This document shows, piece by piece, positions 1 through 6,160 of a stretch of DNA of 6,160 bases. Below the pieces are notes generated by a model, which made no database searches, had not been told where the DNA came from, and saw nothing but the letters and a program-made list of their open reading frames with translations. The stretch lies in the NCBI GenBank assembly GCA_013214985.1, contig JABSRY010000159.1:1-6160 (forward strand), written 5' to 3'. How positions within the stretch are numbered: position 1 is the first letter of the stretch; each line of letters starts with the position of its first letter. Made by a program: the position numbers and the translations under genes. Source of the DNA: Hyphomicrobiales bacterium. GTDB lineage: Bacteria; Pseudomonadota; Alphaproteobacteria; Rhizobiales; OSC116.

Positions 1-288
1 GCCAAAACATATGCCAACAAGTGGAATATCGGCATAGAAAGCATCTAAGATAAACGCCTCTAGGGGTTTTATCCATGCATGATCTTCATATACGCCAAAT
101 CTTGAACCAGTGATTAGCCAACCATCTGCTTCTTTTGGGTCATGCGGTAAAATACCATCCAAAATGGCATAATGAATGAAGTCGAAATTCCCATTTTCCA
201 GCAATTTAACGAATTTCTGATCATAATCTAAATATTTATCTGTTAATTCGTCTGGAATACGCCCAGTTTGTAAAATTCCAATTTTCAT
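1..288 (-). CDS. Class I glutamine amidotransferase (N-terminal 96 residues, cut by window edge)
   Basis: The reading frame starts with ATG at 288-286 and stays open to the window edge, so the 3' part is missing. The protein begins MKIGILQTGRIPDE, has an ITGSRFGVYEDHAWI segment near residues 59-73, and reaches GICFG at residues 92-96. That last motif is the nucleophile elbow of class I amidotransferases, with Cys94 as the likely catalytic cysteine. The His and Glu of the triad would lie beyond the edge. The pattern fits the GuaA-like stand-alone amidotransferases (COG0518 type) often found beside polyamine genes in Alphaproteobacteria, rather than the PuuD/peptidase C26 family. It starts 7 bases after the potI stop, with its ribosome binding site over that stop, so it is probably the next gene of the operon. 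A cytoplasmic role as a gamma-glutamyl hydrolase acting on gamma-glutamyl-GABA is inferred from context. Family call is firm; substrate is not. Confidence 0.85.
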   Translation of the reverse strand, partial: MKIGILQTGRIPDELTDKYLDYDQKFVKLLENGNFDFIHYAILDGILPHDPKEADGWLITGSRFGVYEDHAWIKPLEAFILDAFYADIPLVGICFG

Positions 289-293
289 AATTA

Positions 294-297
294 TCTC
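294..297 (-). promoter_or_regulatory. Ribosome binding site of the amidotransferase gene
   Basis: On the minus strand GAGA lies 5 bases before the ATG at 288. It overlaps the TGA stop of potI (298-296). A ribosome ending potI would therefore stop on top of this site, which fits translational coupling and supports the chosen start. Confidence 0.6.
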
Positions 298-1093
298 ATT
301 TCTTTTTCTGGAACATCAAGAAAGATGCACCAATAATTGCGATTGCAATTATGCCGATCATAAGAGTTGCTAGCGCGTTTACATCTGGGCTGACACCTAG
401 CCGGACTTTGGAGAATATAACCATCGGTAACGTAGATGAGCCAGGCCCAGAGACGAAGCTGGCAATTACCAGATCATCTAGTGACAATGTAAAAGCCAAT
501 AGCCAACCAGACACCAATGCGGGTGCAATTACTGGCAAGGTTATATCAAAAAACACCCAGAGAGACGAAGCACCTAAGTCTTGTGCAGCTTCTTCAATTG
601 ACTCGTCCATATCAGATAAACGAGATTGTACGATTACAGCGACAAATGCCATGCAAAAAGTTGTATGAGCAATGATGATAGTAACAATGCCGCGACCCGC
701 AGGCCAGCCAAATAGCAATTCCATAGATACAAATAGTAATAACAATGAAAGCCCTGTGATCACTTCGGGCATAACCAATGGTGCGCTTATCATACCAGAA
801 AGTAGAGATTTAAACCGAAACTTGCCAAAACGAACCAAAACCAAACTGGCGATGGTGCCAAGAATAAGCGCTAGCGTAGAGCTAATGAATGCAATTTTTA
901 AACTGAGCCATGCGGCATGCATGACTTGGTCATCTTCAAATAAATGGGCATACCATTTGATAGAAAAACCGCCCCAAACTGTCACTAATTTTGAAGCGTT
1001 AAAGCTATATATTACGAGACTAACGATGGGGGCATATAAAAAGGTGAAGCCCAAAACAACTGTAATTGGAAGGATATAGCGTTTGGTTTTCAT
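296..1093 (-). CDS. potI: Putrescine ABC transporter, inner-membrane permease PotI
   Basis: This is the second permease of the PotFGHI-type putrescine importer. It forms half of the transmembrane channel with PotH and is driven by PotG. The 265-residue protein has about six hydrophobic segments (roughly 7-30, 65-88, 102-125, 135-157, 190-215 and 240-261). The EAA loop that docks on the ATPase is visible as EEAAQDLG at residues 167-174, followed by ITLPVIAPAL. The length is close to that of E. coli PotI, and the C-terminus ends in a basic FQKKK tail. An upstream in-frame TTG (1096-1094) would add one residue. The ATG at 1093-1091 is preferred because it shares its A with the potH stop (TGATG) and sits 7 bases after GGAG. 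The stop is TGA at 298-296. Telling PotI from PotC (spermidine type) rests on the neighbouring PotF- and PotH-like proteins as well as on this protein's own sequence. Confidence 0.93.
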   Translation of the reverse strand: MKTKRYILPITVVLGFTFLYAPIVSLVIYSFNASKLVTVWGGFSIKWYAHLFEDDQVMHAAWLSLKIAFISSTLALILGTIASLVLVRFGKFRFKSLLSGMISAPLVMPEVITGLSLLLLFVSMELLFGWPAGRGIVTIIIAHTTFCMAFVAVIVQSRLSDMDESIEEAAQDLGASSLWVFFDITLPVIAPALVSGWLLAFTLSLDDLVIASFVSGPGSSTLPMVIFSKVRLGVSPDVNALATLMIGIIAIAIIGASFLMFQKKK

Positions 1094-2064
1094 CAACTCT
1101 CTCCCAAATTTGAATTTTGTTTATTCTGAATCCACATTACTGGTAAAATCAGTACAACTAGCATGATGATTGAAACCGCAGAAGCCACAGGCCAATCTCT
1201 GTTTGAGAAGAACTCATCCCACAATACTCGACCAATCATTAAGGTGTCTGGTCCACCAAGCAGGGCAGGGATTACAAATTCACCGACGGCAGGAATGAGT
1301 ACCAACATCGAGCCCGCGATAATTCCTGGTACGGATAAAGGTAGGGTGATCTTAAAAAAGCTAATCATTGGTCTGCCGCCCAAGTCGGCGGAGGCTTCAA
1401 GTAAGATGTCATCAAGTTTTACTAAGTTTGAATATAATGGCAAAATCATAAAAGGTAAGTAGGTATAGACAATACCAACATAAACGGCAAAGTCGGTTTG
1501 TAACATAATTAAAGGCTCTGAAATGATTCCTAAATTTAGTAACGCGGCATTGATAATACCGTTTGCTTTAAAAAACCCAATCCATGAATATACCCTTAGT
1601 AAAAATGATGTCCAGAACGGTAAAATAATTAACATCAGTAAAATATTGCGTTTATTTTCTGGGCTTTTTGCAATGTAATAAGCTATTGGATAGCCAATTA
1701 GCAGGCAAAAGATAGTGGATATTGTAGCTATTTTAAACGAATTCAGGTAAGCAATTATGTATAACGCATCATCGATTAAATAATAATAATTACCAAAATT
1801 TAATGATATTTGTAAAAGTCCATCGCTGTCCCATTCTAACAAGGATGAATAAGGGGGACGCGCGATTAGTGCTTCAGAAAGAGAGATTTTGGCAATAACT
1901 AAAAATGGAATTAAGAAAAATACCAATAGCCAAATTGTTGGCACCGCTATTACTAAGCCACGGCCAGAGAAACCAATTTTGCCCAATAGTTTTTTTGTCC
2001 ATCTGAATGGTGGGGCTTGAAAGATAGATTTAATAAAACTACTTTTTTTGGTGGTCGAACTCAT
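1093..2064 (-). CDS. potH: Putrescine ABC transporter, inner-membrane permease PotH
   Basis: This is the first permease of the putrescine importer. The 323-residue protein has a cytoplasmic N-terminal tail of about 35 residues rich in Lys and Ser, then about six membrane segments (roughly 36-58, 110-132, 140-160, 190-213, 246-270 and 292-312). The EAA loop is LLEASADLGGRP at residues 221-232, followed by ITLPLSVPGI. Stretches such as IPAVGEFVIPALLGGPD (257-273) and FFSNRDWPVASAV (285-297) match what I remember of E. coli PotH (317 aa) nearly residue for residue. The start ATG overlaps the potG stop by four bases (ATGA), and the TGA stop overlaps the potI start by one base. Only a weak GGTG lies upstream of the ATG, so translation probably depends on coupling to potG. 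Two runs of seven A on the coding strand (opposite 2043-2049 and 1990-1996) lie in the first 25 codons and do not interrupt the frame. Confidence 0.95.
   Translation of the reverse strand: MSSTTKKSSFIKSIFQAPPFRWTKKLLGKIGFSGRGLVIAVPTIWLLVFFLIPFLVIAKISLSEALIARPPYSSLLEWDSDGLLQISLNFGNYYYLIDDALYIIAYLNSFKIATISTIFCLLIGYPIAYYIAKSPENKRNILLMLIILPFWTSFLLRVYSWIGFFKANGIINAALLNLGIISEPLIMLQTDFAVYVGIVYTYLPFMILPLYSNLVKLDDILLEASADLGGRPMISFFKITLPLSVPGIIAGSMLVLIPAVGEFVIPALLGGPDTLMIGRVLWDEFFSNRDWPVASAVSIIMLVVLILPVMWIQNKQNSNLGES
1097..1105 (-). promoter_or_regulatory. Ribosome binding site that decides the potI start
   Basis: On the minus strand GGGAGAGAG lies inside the last codons of potH. Its GGAG core (1104-1101) is 7 bases from the ATG at 1093 but only 4 bases from the TTG at 1096. 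The spacing favours the ATG as the potI start. Confidence 0.65.
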
Positions 2065-3203
2065 GATGGCACCACAACGCCAGCATTATCTGCCCAATTT
2101 ATATAGACAGTTTTGCCTTCTTGAAAAATCTCTGAATTCTGGCGAGAAAAATTAGGTGATGTAATTTTTACAATCATGCCACTATTCAATTTAACATGGT
2201 ATACGGTCATATTACCCATATAGGCTACTTCATCAATGATTGCATTAATGATATTGTTTTTGCCTTCTAGTCGGTTCGCACTAATGTTCATTTTTTCTGG
2301 TCGAATTGCGATCCAAAGTTTTTGATTGGGTGCACAAGACACTCCATGACCAACAAATATATCGCAGCCTGCTTGTTTAGATGAAATTAATACATGATTT
2401 TCAGTATCTTCAGTAACGCGCCCTTCGAATAAGTTCACAGAGCCAATAAATTCGGAAACAAATTTTGAATTTGGATATTCATATACTTCTTGAGGTCCTC
2501 CTATTTGTTTAATTTGCCCTGCAGTCATCACACCAATTCGGGTTGCTAAGGTCATCGCCTCTTCTTGATCATGGGTTACTACTAAGAAGGTAATACCAAG
2601 TTGTTTTTGAATTTTCATTAATTCAAATTGGGTTTCTTCGCGCAGTTTTTTATCAAGCGCACCAAGTGGCTCATCAAGTAATAATAATTTTGGGCGCTTA
2701 ATTAATGACCTAGCTAGCGCAACACGTTGTTGTTGGCCACCAGAAAGTTGGCTAGGTTTGCGCTTGGCAAATTGGTTTAGCTGAACCATGTCGATAATTT
2801 CTTCAACACGTTGATTGATTTCGACTTTCTTATAACCTGCTCGTACCAAAGGGTAAGCGATATTTTTTTCGACATTCATATGTGGAAATAGAGCGTAGGA
2901 CTGAAACATCATGTTGGTTTCACGCAAATATGGCGGAACGCCTGTTTGATCTTGCCCATCTATTTCAATGCTGCCGCTAGTTGGTTGCTCAAAGCCTGAA
3001 AGCATGCGAAGTAGCATAGATTTACCGCAACCTGAACCGCCGAGTAAACAGAATAGTTCACCCTCATAAATATCCAATGATACATTGTCTACGGCAGTGA
3101 AACTACCGAATTTCTTGGTAATGTTTTTGAGTCTTATGAATGGTTTTGCTGCAGGATCATGCCATGGTTGAACCGTAATTATATTTTGCTCATCTGTTGT
3201 CAT
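2061..3203 (-). CDS. potG: Putrescine ABC transporter, ATP-binding subunit PotG
   Basis: This is the cytoplasmic ATPase that powers import through PotHI. The 380-residue protein carries all the nucleotide-binding motifs in order: Walker A GGSGCGKS (55-62), Q-loop Gln101 in MMFQSYALFPH, signature LSGGQ (153-157), Walker B LLLLDE (173-178), D-loop GALD (181-184) and switch His211 in VTHDQEEAM. The C-terminal part from about residue 255 looks like a TOBE-type regulatory domain, as is usual in polyamine and maltose-type ATPases, and includes WIAIRPEKM (297-305). The length is close to that of E. coli PotG (about 377 aa). The residue after the Walker A Ser is Met63, where Thr is usual. The start ATG has a good AGGAG 6 bases upstream. 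The gene follows potF after a 73-base gap holding a hairpin and overlaps potH by four bases. PotA (spermidine) is a close paralogue; the adjacent PotF-like protein favours PotG. Confidence 0.95.
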   Translation of the reverse strand: MTTDEQNIITVQPWHDPAAKPFIRLKNITKKFGSFTAVDNVSLDIYEGELFCLLGGSGCGKSMLLRMLSGFEQPTSGSIEIDGQDQTGVPPYLRETNMMFQSYALFPHMNVEKNIAYPLVRAGYKKVEINQRVEEIIDMVQLNQFAKRKPSQLSGGQQQRVALARSLIKRPKLLLLDEPLGALDKKLREETQFELMKIQKQLGITFLVVTHDQEEAMTLATRIGVMTAGQIKQIGGPQEVYEYPNSKFVSEFIGSVNLFEGRVTEDTENHVLISSKQAGCDIFVGHGVSCAPNQKLWIAIRPEKMNISANRLEGKNNIINAIIDEVAYMGNMTVYHVKLNSGMIVKITSPNFSRQNSEIFQEGKTVYINWADNAGVVVPS

Positions 3204-3209
3204 AACATG

Positions 3210-3214
3210 CTCCT
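3210..3214 (-). promoter_or_regulatory. Ribosome binding site of potG
   Basis: AGGAG on the minus strand lies 6 bases from the potG ATG. It sits 7 bases downstream of the base of the intercistronic hairpin, so the stem does not cover it. This gives potG its own strong initiation site after the gap. Confidence 0.75.
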
Positions 3215-3221
3215 AAATTAG

Positions 3222-3255
3222 TGTGAGTTGGCGTAAGATTTTACGACAACTCACA
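3222..3255 (-). promoter_or_regulatory. Intercistronic stem-loop between potF and potG
   Basis: An inverted repeat has arms GTGAGTTGGCGTAA (3223-3236) and TTACGACAACTCAC (3241-3254) around a 4-base loop. One further T-A pair at 3222/3255 gives 14 paired positions and one internal mismatch (3231/3246). It lies in the only sizeable gap of the operon, after the binding-protein gene and before the potG ribosome binding site. No T-run follows on either strand, so it does not look like a standard intrinsic terminator. In transporter operons such a hairpin commonly protects the upstream mRNA from 3' exonucleases or reduces readthrough, so that binding protein is made in excess over membrane subunits. 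That role is inferred here. Confidence 0.75.
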
Positions 3256-3276
3256 TATGGTTATTGGCTAATTTTA

Positions 3277-4362
3277 TTATTGACCCGTTTTTATTTTAGT
3301 CCAAGCTCTTGTGAGAGTTCTATCATATCTCGAAGATTTTGGTTGCAGCGCAAATAGTTTTTTCTTTACATCTTCTGGAGGATATATGCCAGGATTGTTC
3401 AACACTTCTTTTGCCACAAATTCATTAGCAGCGGTGTTCGGGTTGGCGTAAAAAACATAATTACTGATATCTGCGGCTACTTTACCTTCAAGAATATAAT
3501 TGATAAATTTATGCGCATTTTCTTTGTGCGGGGCGTCATCTGGAATCGCCATCATATCAAAGCCAACTTGTGCTCCTTCTTTTGGAATCACATAAGTCAC
3601 ATTAACGCCTTGTTTTGCCTCTGCGGCTCTATCTCTTGCTTGAAAAATATCACCTGAATAACCAACTGATACACAAATATCACCATTTGCAAGATCATTT
3701 ATATATTGTGAAGAATGGAAATAGCGAATATTTTTTCTAATAGAAAGCGTTAATTCCATTGCAGCTTTTAAATCTTCGACATTTTCAGTTGTTGGATCTT
3801 TGCCTAAATAATTCAATGCAGCTGCCATAATTTCTGTAGGCGCATCTAATAATGTAATCCCACAATCTGCTAATTTCGAGGATGTTTCTGGATCAAAAAT
3901 CATATCCCAGCTACCGATTTTATCTTCGCTAATACGTTCCTTAACTTTTTCAATATTATAACCAATGCCAGTTGTAAACATCATATATGGCACGCCATAG
4001 GCATTACCAGGGTCATTACCTTCTAAGATTGACATAATGTTTTTATCTAAGTTTTTATAATTAGTAAGCAACGGTTTATCTATTTTCAAAAAGACGCCCG
4101 CTTGGATTTGACGTGCCATGAATTGAAAACTCGGTACAACAACGTCATAGCCGCTTGAGCCACTTAGCATTTTAGATTCCAAAAGCTCGTTGCTATCGAA
4201 AACATCATAAACGACTTTAATACCTGTCGATTTCTCGAAATTTTTGATCGTATCTTCTGCAACATAATCGGACCAATTATAAATATTTACAACATTTTCT
4301 TCGGCATAGGCCGCGGATGCAACAAACACTGCTACAGCGCTTAATAGTTTAATATACTTCAT
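3277..4362 (-). CDS. potF: Periplasmic putrescine-binding protein PotF
   Basis: This is the solute receptor that delivers putrescine to PotGHI in the periplasm. The 361-residue precursor (E. coli PotF is 370) starts with a Sec signal peptide: a basic MKYIK start, a hydrophobic core, and probable cleavage after AYA at residue 20. The mature protein opens with VVNIYNWSDYVAEDT and contains VVYDVFDSNELLE, YFHSSQYINDLANGDIC and NPGIYPPEDV, all very close to E. coli PotF as I remember it. Ligand-contact positions line up as Trp30, Asp32, Ser78, Glu177, Asp238 and Asp269. Two aromatic positions of the E. coli pocket differ: Trp244 is Tyr235 here and Phe276 is Gly267. Cys167 and Cys230 match the two E. 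coli cysteines thought to form a disulfide. The start has GAGGG 6 bases upstream. The gene lies 22 bases after puuB and is followed by a hairpin. Putrescine as main ligand is supported by the PuuA/PuuB neighbours, but spermidine or related amines remain possible. Confidence 0.95.
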   Translation of the reverse strand: MKYIKLLSAVAVFVASAAYAEENVVNIYNWSDYVAEDTIKNFEKSTGIKVVYDVFDSNELLESKMLSGSSGYDVVVPSFQFMARQIQAGVFLKIDKPLLTNYKNLDKNIMSILEGNDPGNAYGVPYMMFTTGIGYNIEKVKERISEDKIGSWDMIFDPETSSKLADCGITLLDAPTEIMAAALNYLGKDPTTENVEDLKAAMELTLSIRKNIRYFHSSQYINDLANGDICVSVGYSGDIFQARDRAAEAKQGVNVTYVIPKEGAQVGFDMMAIPDDAPHKENAHKFINYILEGKVAADISNYVFYANPNTAANEFVAKEVLNNPGIYPPEDVKKKLFALQPKSSRYDRTLTRAWTKIKTGQ

Positions 4363-4368
4363 GTTTTT

Positions 4369-4373
4369 CCCTC
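4369..4373 (-). promoter_or_regulatory. Ribosome binding site of potF
   Basis: GAGGG on the minus strand lies 6 bases before the ATG at 4362, inside the 22-base gap after puuB. It is a strong site, fitting high production of the binding protein. I see no convincing internal promoter in this short gap. Confidence 0.7.
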
Positions 4374-4384
4374 TTTTGTTTTGT

Positions 4385-5692
4385 TTATACGCCTAACTTA
4401 TCTCTCATAGCATACCACCAAGATCCAATGGCTGAATAAGGAACTCGGAAAGTTCTACCACCTGGAAATGGGTACCATCTTAAATCTTCAAAAACATCAA
4501 ATCGGCTCAAGTCACCATCAATTGCTTCGGCCAAAATCCGACCAAATAAATGCGAACCCGTTACCCCATGGCCACTATAGCCATGTGCAAAATAGGTGTT
4601 TTCGCCTAGCCTCCCCATTTGTGGTACACGTGAGAATGATAGAGCAAAATTTCCGCTCCAAGCATAATCAATTTTCACATTTTTCAGTTGAGGGAATACT
4701 TTATATAGCTCTTTACGCAATTTGGCTTCAATATTTTTTGGGTCTGTTCCGCCATAGACCGAGCCGCCACCAAATAACAAGCGTTTATCAGCGGACAATC
4801 TATAATAATCAAGTATGTAACGGACATCTTCAACACATACATCGGTTGGCAATATTTGATCTGCCAATTCGCCTAATGGTTGTGTTGCAACAATTTGAGT
4901 CGAAACCGGCATGACTCGACTGGTCAATGATGGTTCAATATGGCCTAAATATGCATTACCACACAAAACAAGCGTTTTACAAGTTATTGTACCTTTGGCC
5001 GTTGAAATTTTTGGATTTTTGCCGCCCCGCTCAATTTTTACAACAGGTGACATTTCGTATATAGTGCCGCCTAATTTCTCAACAGCATCTGCCTCACCCA
5101 GCGCAAGATTGAGCGGATGCATATGGCCACCACTATGATCCAACATTCCTCCGCAATAAACGTCTGAACTAATATGAGTTTGCATAGCGTTCGCATCTAA
5201 CATTTCATGGTCATCCATACCATGTCTGCGCCACAAAACCTGTTTAGCTTCTAATTCTCGCATCTGTTTGGCAGTATATGCTGCAAAAATATTCTTTTCT
5301 TTTAAGTCACATTGAATATCATATTTTTTAACAAAAGACCTGATGATTTCAGCACCTTCACGCACCATTTTCCCGATATAACTAGCCTTTTCCAGACCAT
5401 ATCGGCGTTTAATCGTCTCTAAGCTTGCATTCAAACCATGTACGATCTGCCCGCCATTACGACCAGATGCACCCCAACCTATTCTTGCGCCTTCAATCAA
5501 TGTTACTTTGTGGCCCTTTTCTAAAAGGTTGATTGCAGTGGAAAGGCCTGAGTAACCTGCGCCGACAACGCAAATATCAGCTTGAATATCGCCCTCTAAT
5601 TCTAGTCTTAATTGTTGGACGTTTGCAGAGGCAGCATAGTAACTAGTAGTATGAGAGCCATCAAGTGCATATGGATGTTGGTTGTTTTTCAT
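4385..5692 (-). CDS. puuB: Gamma-glutamylputrescine oxidoreductase PuuB (FAD-dependent)
   Basis: This cytoplasmic flavoenzyme of the DAO/GlpO-like family oxidises gamma-glutamylputrescine to gamma-glutamyl-gamma-aminobutyraldehyde, releasing ammonia and hydrogen peroxide. The 435-residue protein (E. coli PuuB is 426) has an N-terminal TTSYYAASAN element (15-24) typical of PuuB. A dinucleotide-binding fold follows, with VVGAGYSGLS (42-51) and the acidic Glu67 that would hold the adenosine ribose. Next comes the flavin-contact motif GWGASGRNGGQ (72-82). LLDHSGGHMHPLNLA-like and GNAYLG segments lie in the middle. The C-terminal part carries GYSGHGVTGS (371-380) and WYPFPGGRTFRVP, both PuuB hallmarks. 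The start ATG shares its A with the TAA stop of puuA (TAATG), and GGAAAG lies 6 bases upstream. Close relatives act on glycine, sarcosine or other N-substituted amino acids. The PuuA gene upstream and the putrescine transporter downstream make PuuB by far the best call. Confidence 0.93.
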   Translation of the reverse strand: MKNNQHPYALDGSHTTSYYAASANVQQLRLELEGDIQADICVVGAGYSGLSTAINLLEKGHKVTLIEGARIGWGASGRNGGQIVHGLNASLETIKRRYGLEKASYIGKMVREGAEIIRSFVKKYDIQCDLKEKNIFAAYTAKQMRELEAKQVLWRRHGMDDHEMLDANAMQTHISSDVYCGGMLDHSGGHMHPLNLALGEADAVEKLGGTIYEMSPVVKIERGGKNPKISTAKGTITCKTLVLCGNAYLGHIEPSLTSRVMPVSTQIVATQPLGELADQILPTDVCVEDVRYILDYYRLSADKRLLFGGGSVYGGTDPKNIEAKLRKELYKVFPQLKNVKIDYAWSGNFALSFSRVPQMGRLGENTYFAHGYSGHGVTGSHLFGRILAEAIDGDLSRFDVFEDLRWYPFPGGRTFRVPYSAIGSWWYAMRDKLGV

Positions 5693-6160
5693 TACATACT
5701 TTCCAAATAGCTTAGATATTCAAAATCAGTGACCTGTTGTGCAAATACTTCTATTTCTTGGCGCTTACATTCGAAAAATAGGTTGTGTAACATTGGTGAT
5801 AATTGATTTGGAATTAGACTGCTACTTTTAAAATTCTCTAATGCTTTTATCCAACTTGTAGCTAAAGGAGGCAATTCAAGTCCATATGCCTCCCCTATAA
5901 TTGGATTCGGCGGAGTTAATTTTCGTTCAATACCATCTAATGCAGCCGAAAGTATGGCTGATAATACCAAATACGGATTGGAATCTCCACCAGCAACACG
6001 ATGCTCAATGCGTCTGGCCTTAGGTGAACCACCAGGTATACGGATTGCTGTTGTTCGGTTTTCATAACCCCAAGCTGCAAAAATTGGCGCATAACTTCCA
6101 AGACGCAACCTTCTGTATGAGTTAGCGTGTGGTGCAAAAATTAGCGTTTGATCAGGCATT
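5692..6160 (-). CDS. puuA: Gamma-glutamylputrescine synthetase PuuA (C-terminal part, cut by window edge)
   Basis: This is the C-terminal part of a glutamine synthetase-family enzyme that would join glutamate to putrescine using ATP, the first step of the Puu pathway. About 155 residues are visible; the family is usually about 450-475, and the frame continues past the right edge, so the first Met here is internal. Visible catalytic-domain motifs are NSYRRLRLGSYAP (13-25 of the fragment), NRTTAIRIP (34-42), ARRIEHRV (48-55) and GGDSNPYL (57-64). In them, Arg35, Arg40, Arg50, Glu52 and Arg54 line up with the ATP/phosphate and glutamate-site residues of GlnA. Telling PuuA from true GlnA rests on the divergent region after residue 85, which lacks a recognisable NLYDLP adenylylation motif, and on the adjacent puuB and potFGHI. 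Other gamma-glutamylpolyamine synthetases (such as the Spu types of Pseudomonas) are the main alternative. The stop TAA overlaps the puuB start. Confidence 0.9.
   Translation of the reverse strand, partial: MPDQTLIFAPHANSYRRLRLGSYAPIFAAWGYENRTTAIRIPGGSPKARRIEHRVAGGDSNPYLVLSAILSAALDGIERKLTPPNPIIGEAYGLELPPLATSWIKALENFKSSSLIPNQLSPMLHNLFFECKRQEIEVFAQQVTDFEYLSYLESM
5699..5704 (-). promoter_or_regulatory. Ribosome binding site of puuB
   Basis: GGAAAG on the minus strand lies within the last codons of puuA, 6 bases from the puuB ATG at 5692. Together with the TAATG overlap it supports this start and coupled translation of the two enzymes. Confidence 0.6.

Noticed and set aside
1094..1096. TTG as the potI start
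   Set aside because: It is only 4 bases from the GGAG core and adds one residue, while the ATG just after it has proper spacing and the common TGATG overlap.
351..1462. Plus-strand open frames at 351-668, 672-1079 and 1163-1462
   Set aside because: They lie wholly opposite potI and potH, have low-complexity Ser/Asn/Thr-rich composition, and show no recognisable domain or start context. They are shadows of the minus-strand genes.
1990..2049. Two runs of seven A in the first 25 codons of potH as phase-variation or frameshift sites
   Set aside because: Both are in frame within AAA-AAA lysine codons of an AT-rich gene, the frame is intact, and nothing nearby suggests programmed slippage.
3222..3255. 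Reading the hairpin as a rho-independent terminator
   Set aside because: Neither side is followed by a T-run, and potGHI downstream have no other visible promoter, so full termination here is unlikely.
4468..5138. Plus-strand open frames at 4468-4914 and 4911-5138
   Set aside because: They lie opposite puuB, whose protein is clearly conserved along its whole length. The plus-strand products show no known motif.
5937..6137. Second minus-strand frame of 66 codons inside puuA
   Set aside because: It overlaps the conserved glutamine synthetase motifs in another frame and has no recognisable protein features.

Overview
The window is a compact, low G+C stretch (about 40% by eye) with every gene on the minus strand. 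It reads from right to left as one putrescine uptake and breakdown operon: puuA (3' part), puuB, potF, potG, potH, potI, then the 5' part of a class I glutamine amidotransferase gene. The window edges cut the first and last genes. No gene-free stretch exceeds 73 bases, and the operon promoter must lie beyond the right edge. I see no RNA gene, mobile element, CRISPR array or plus-strand gene that I can support.

The proteins are closely related to the Proteobacterial Puu and Pot proteins. The start of the amidotransferase resembles a type common in Alphaproteobacteria, where it often sits beside gamma-glutamylpolyamine synthetase genes. An AT-rich Proteobacterium, probably an alphaproteobacterium and perhaps marine, is my inference. 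The sequence alone does not fix the taxon.

Layout: 5692-6160 is the C-terminal third of a gamma-glutamylputrescine synthetase. 4385-5692 is a gamma-glutamylputrescine oxidoreductase. 3277-4362 is the periplasmic putrescine-binding protein. 2061-3203 is the ABC ATPase. 1093-2064 and 296-1093 are the two inner-membrane permeases. 1-288 is the start of the amidotransferase. Four of the six junctions overlap or nearly abut (TAATG, ATGA, TGATG and a 7-base gap), which suggests translational coupling. The only sizeable gap (3204-3276) follows the binding-protein gene and holds a strong stem-loop.

Together: PotF captures putrescine in the periplasm and PotGHI import it with ATP. PuuA joins it to glutamate, and PuuB oxidises the product to gamma-glutamyl-gamma-aminobutyraldehyde. 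An aldehyde dehydrogenase (PuuC type) is not in the window. The terminal amidotransferase is a candidate for the last step, release of glutamate from gamma-glutamyl-GABA, but that is inference. The system is a recognisable one. The points worth a second look are the intercistronic hairpin, substitutions at the ligand pocket of PotF, and the amidotransferase in the place where a PuuD hydrolase might be expected.
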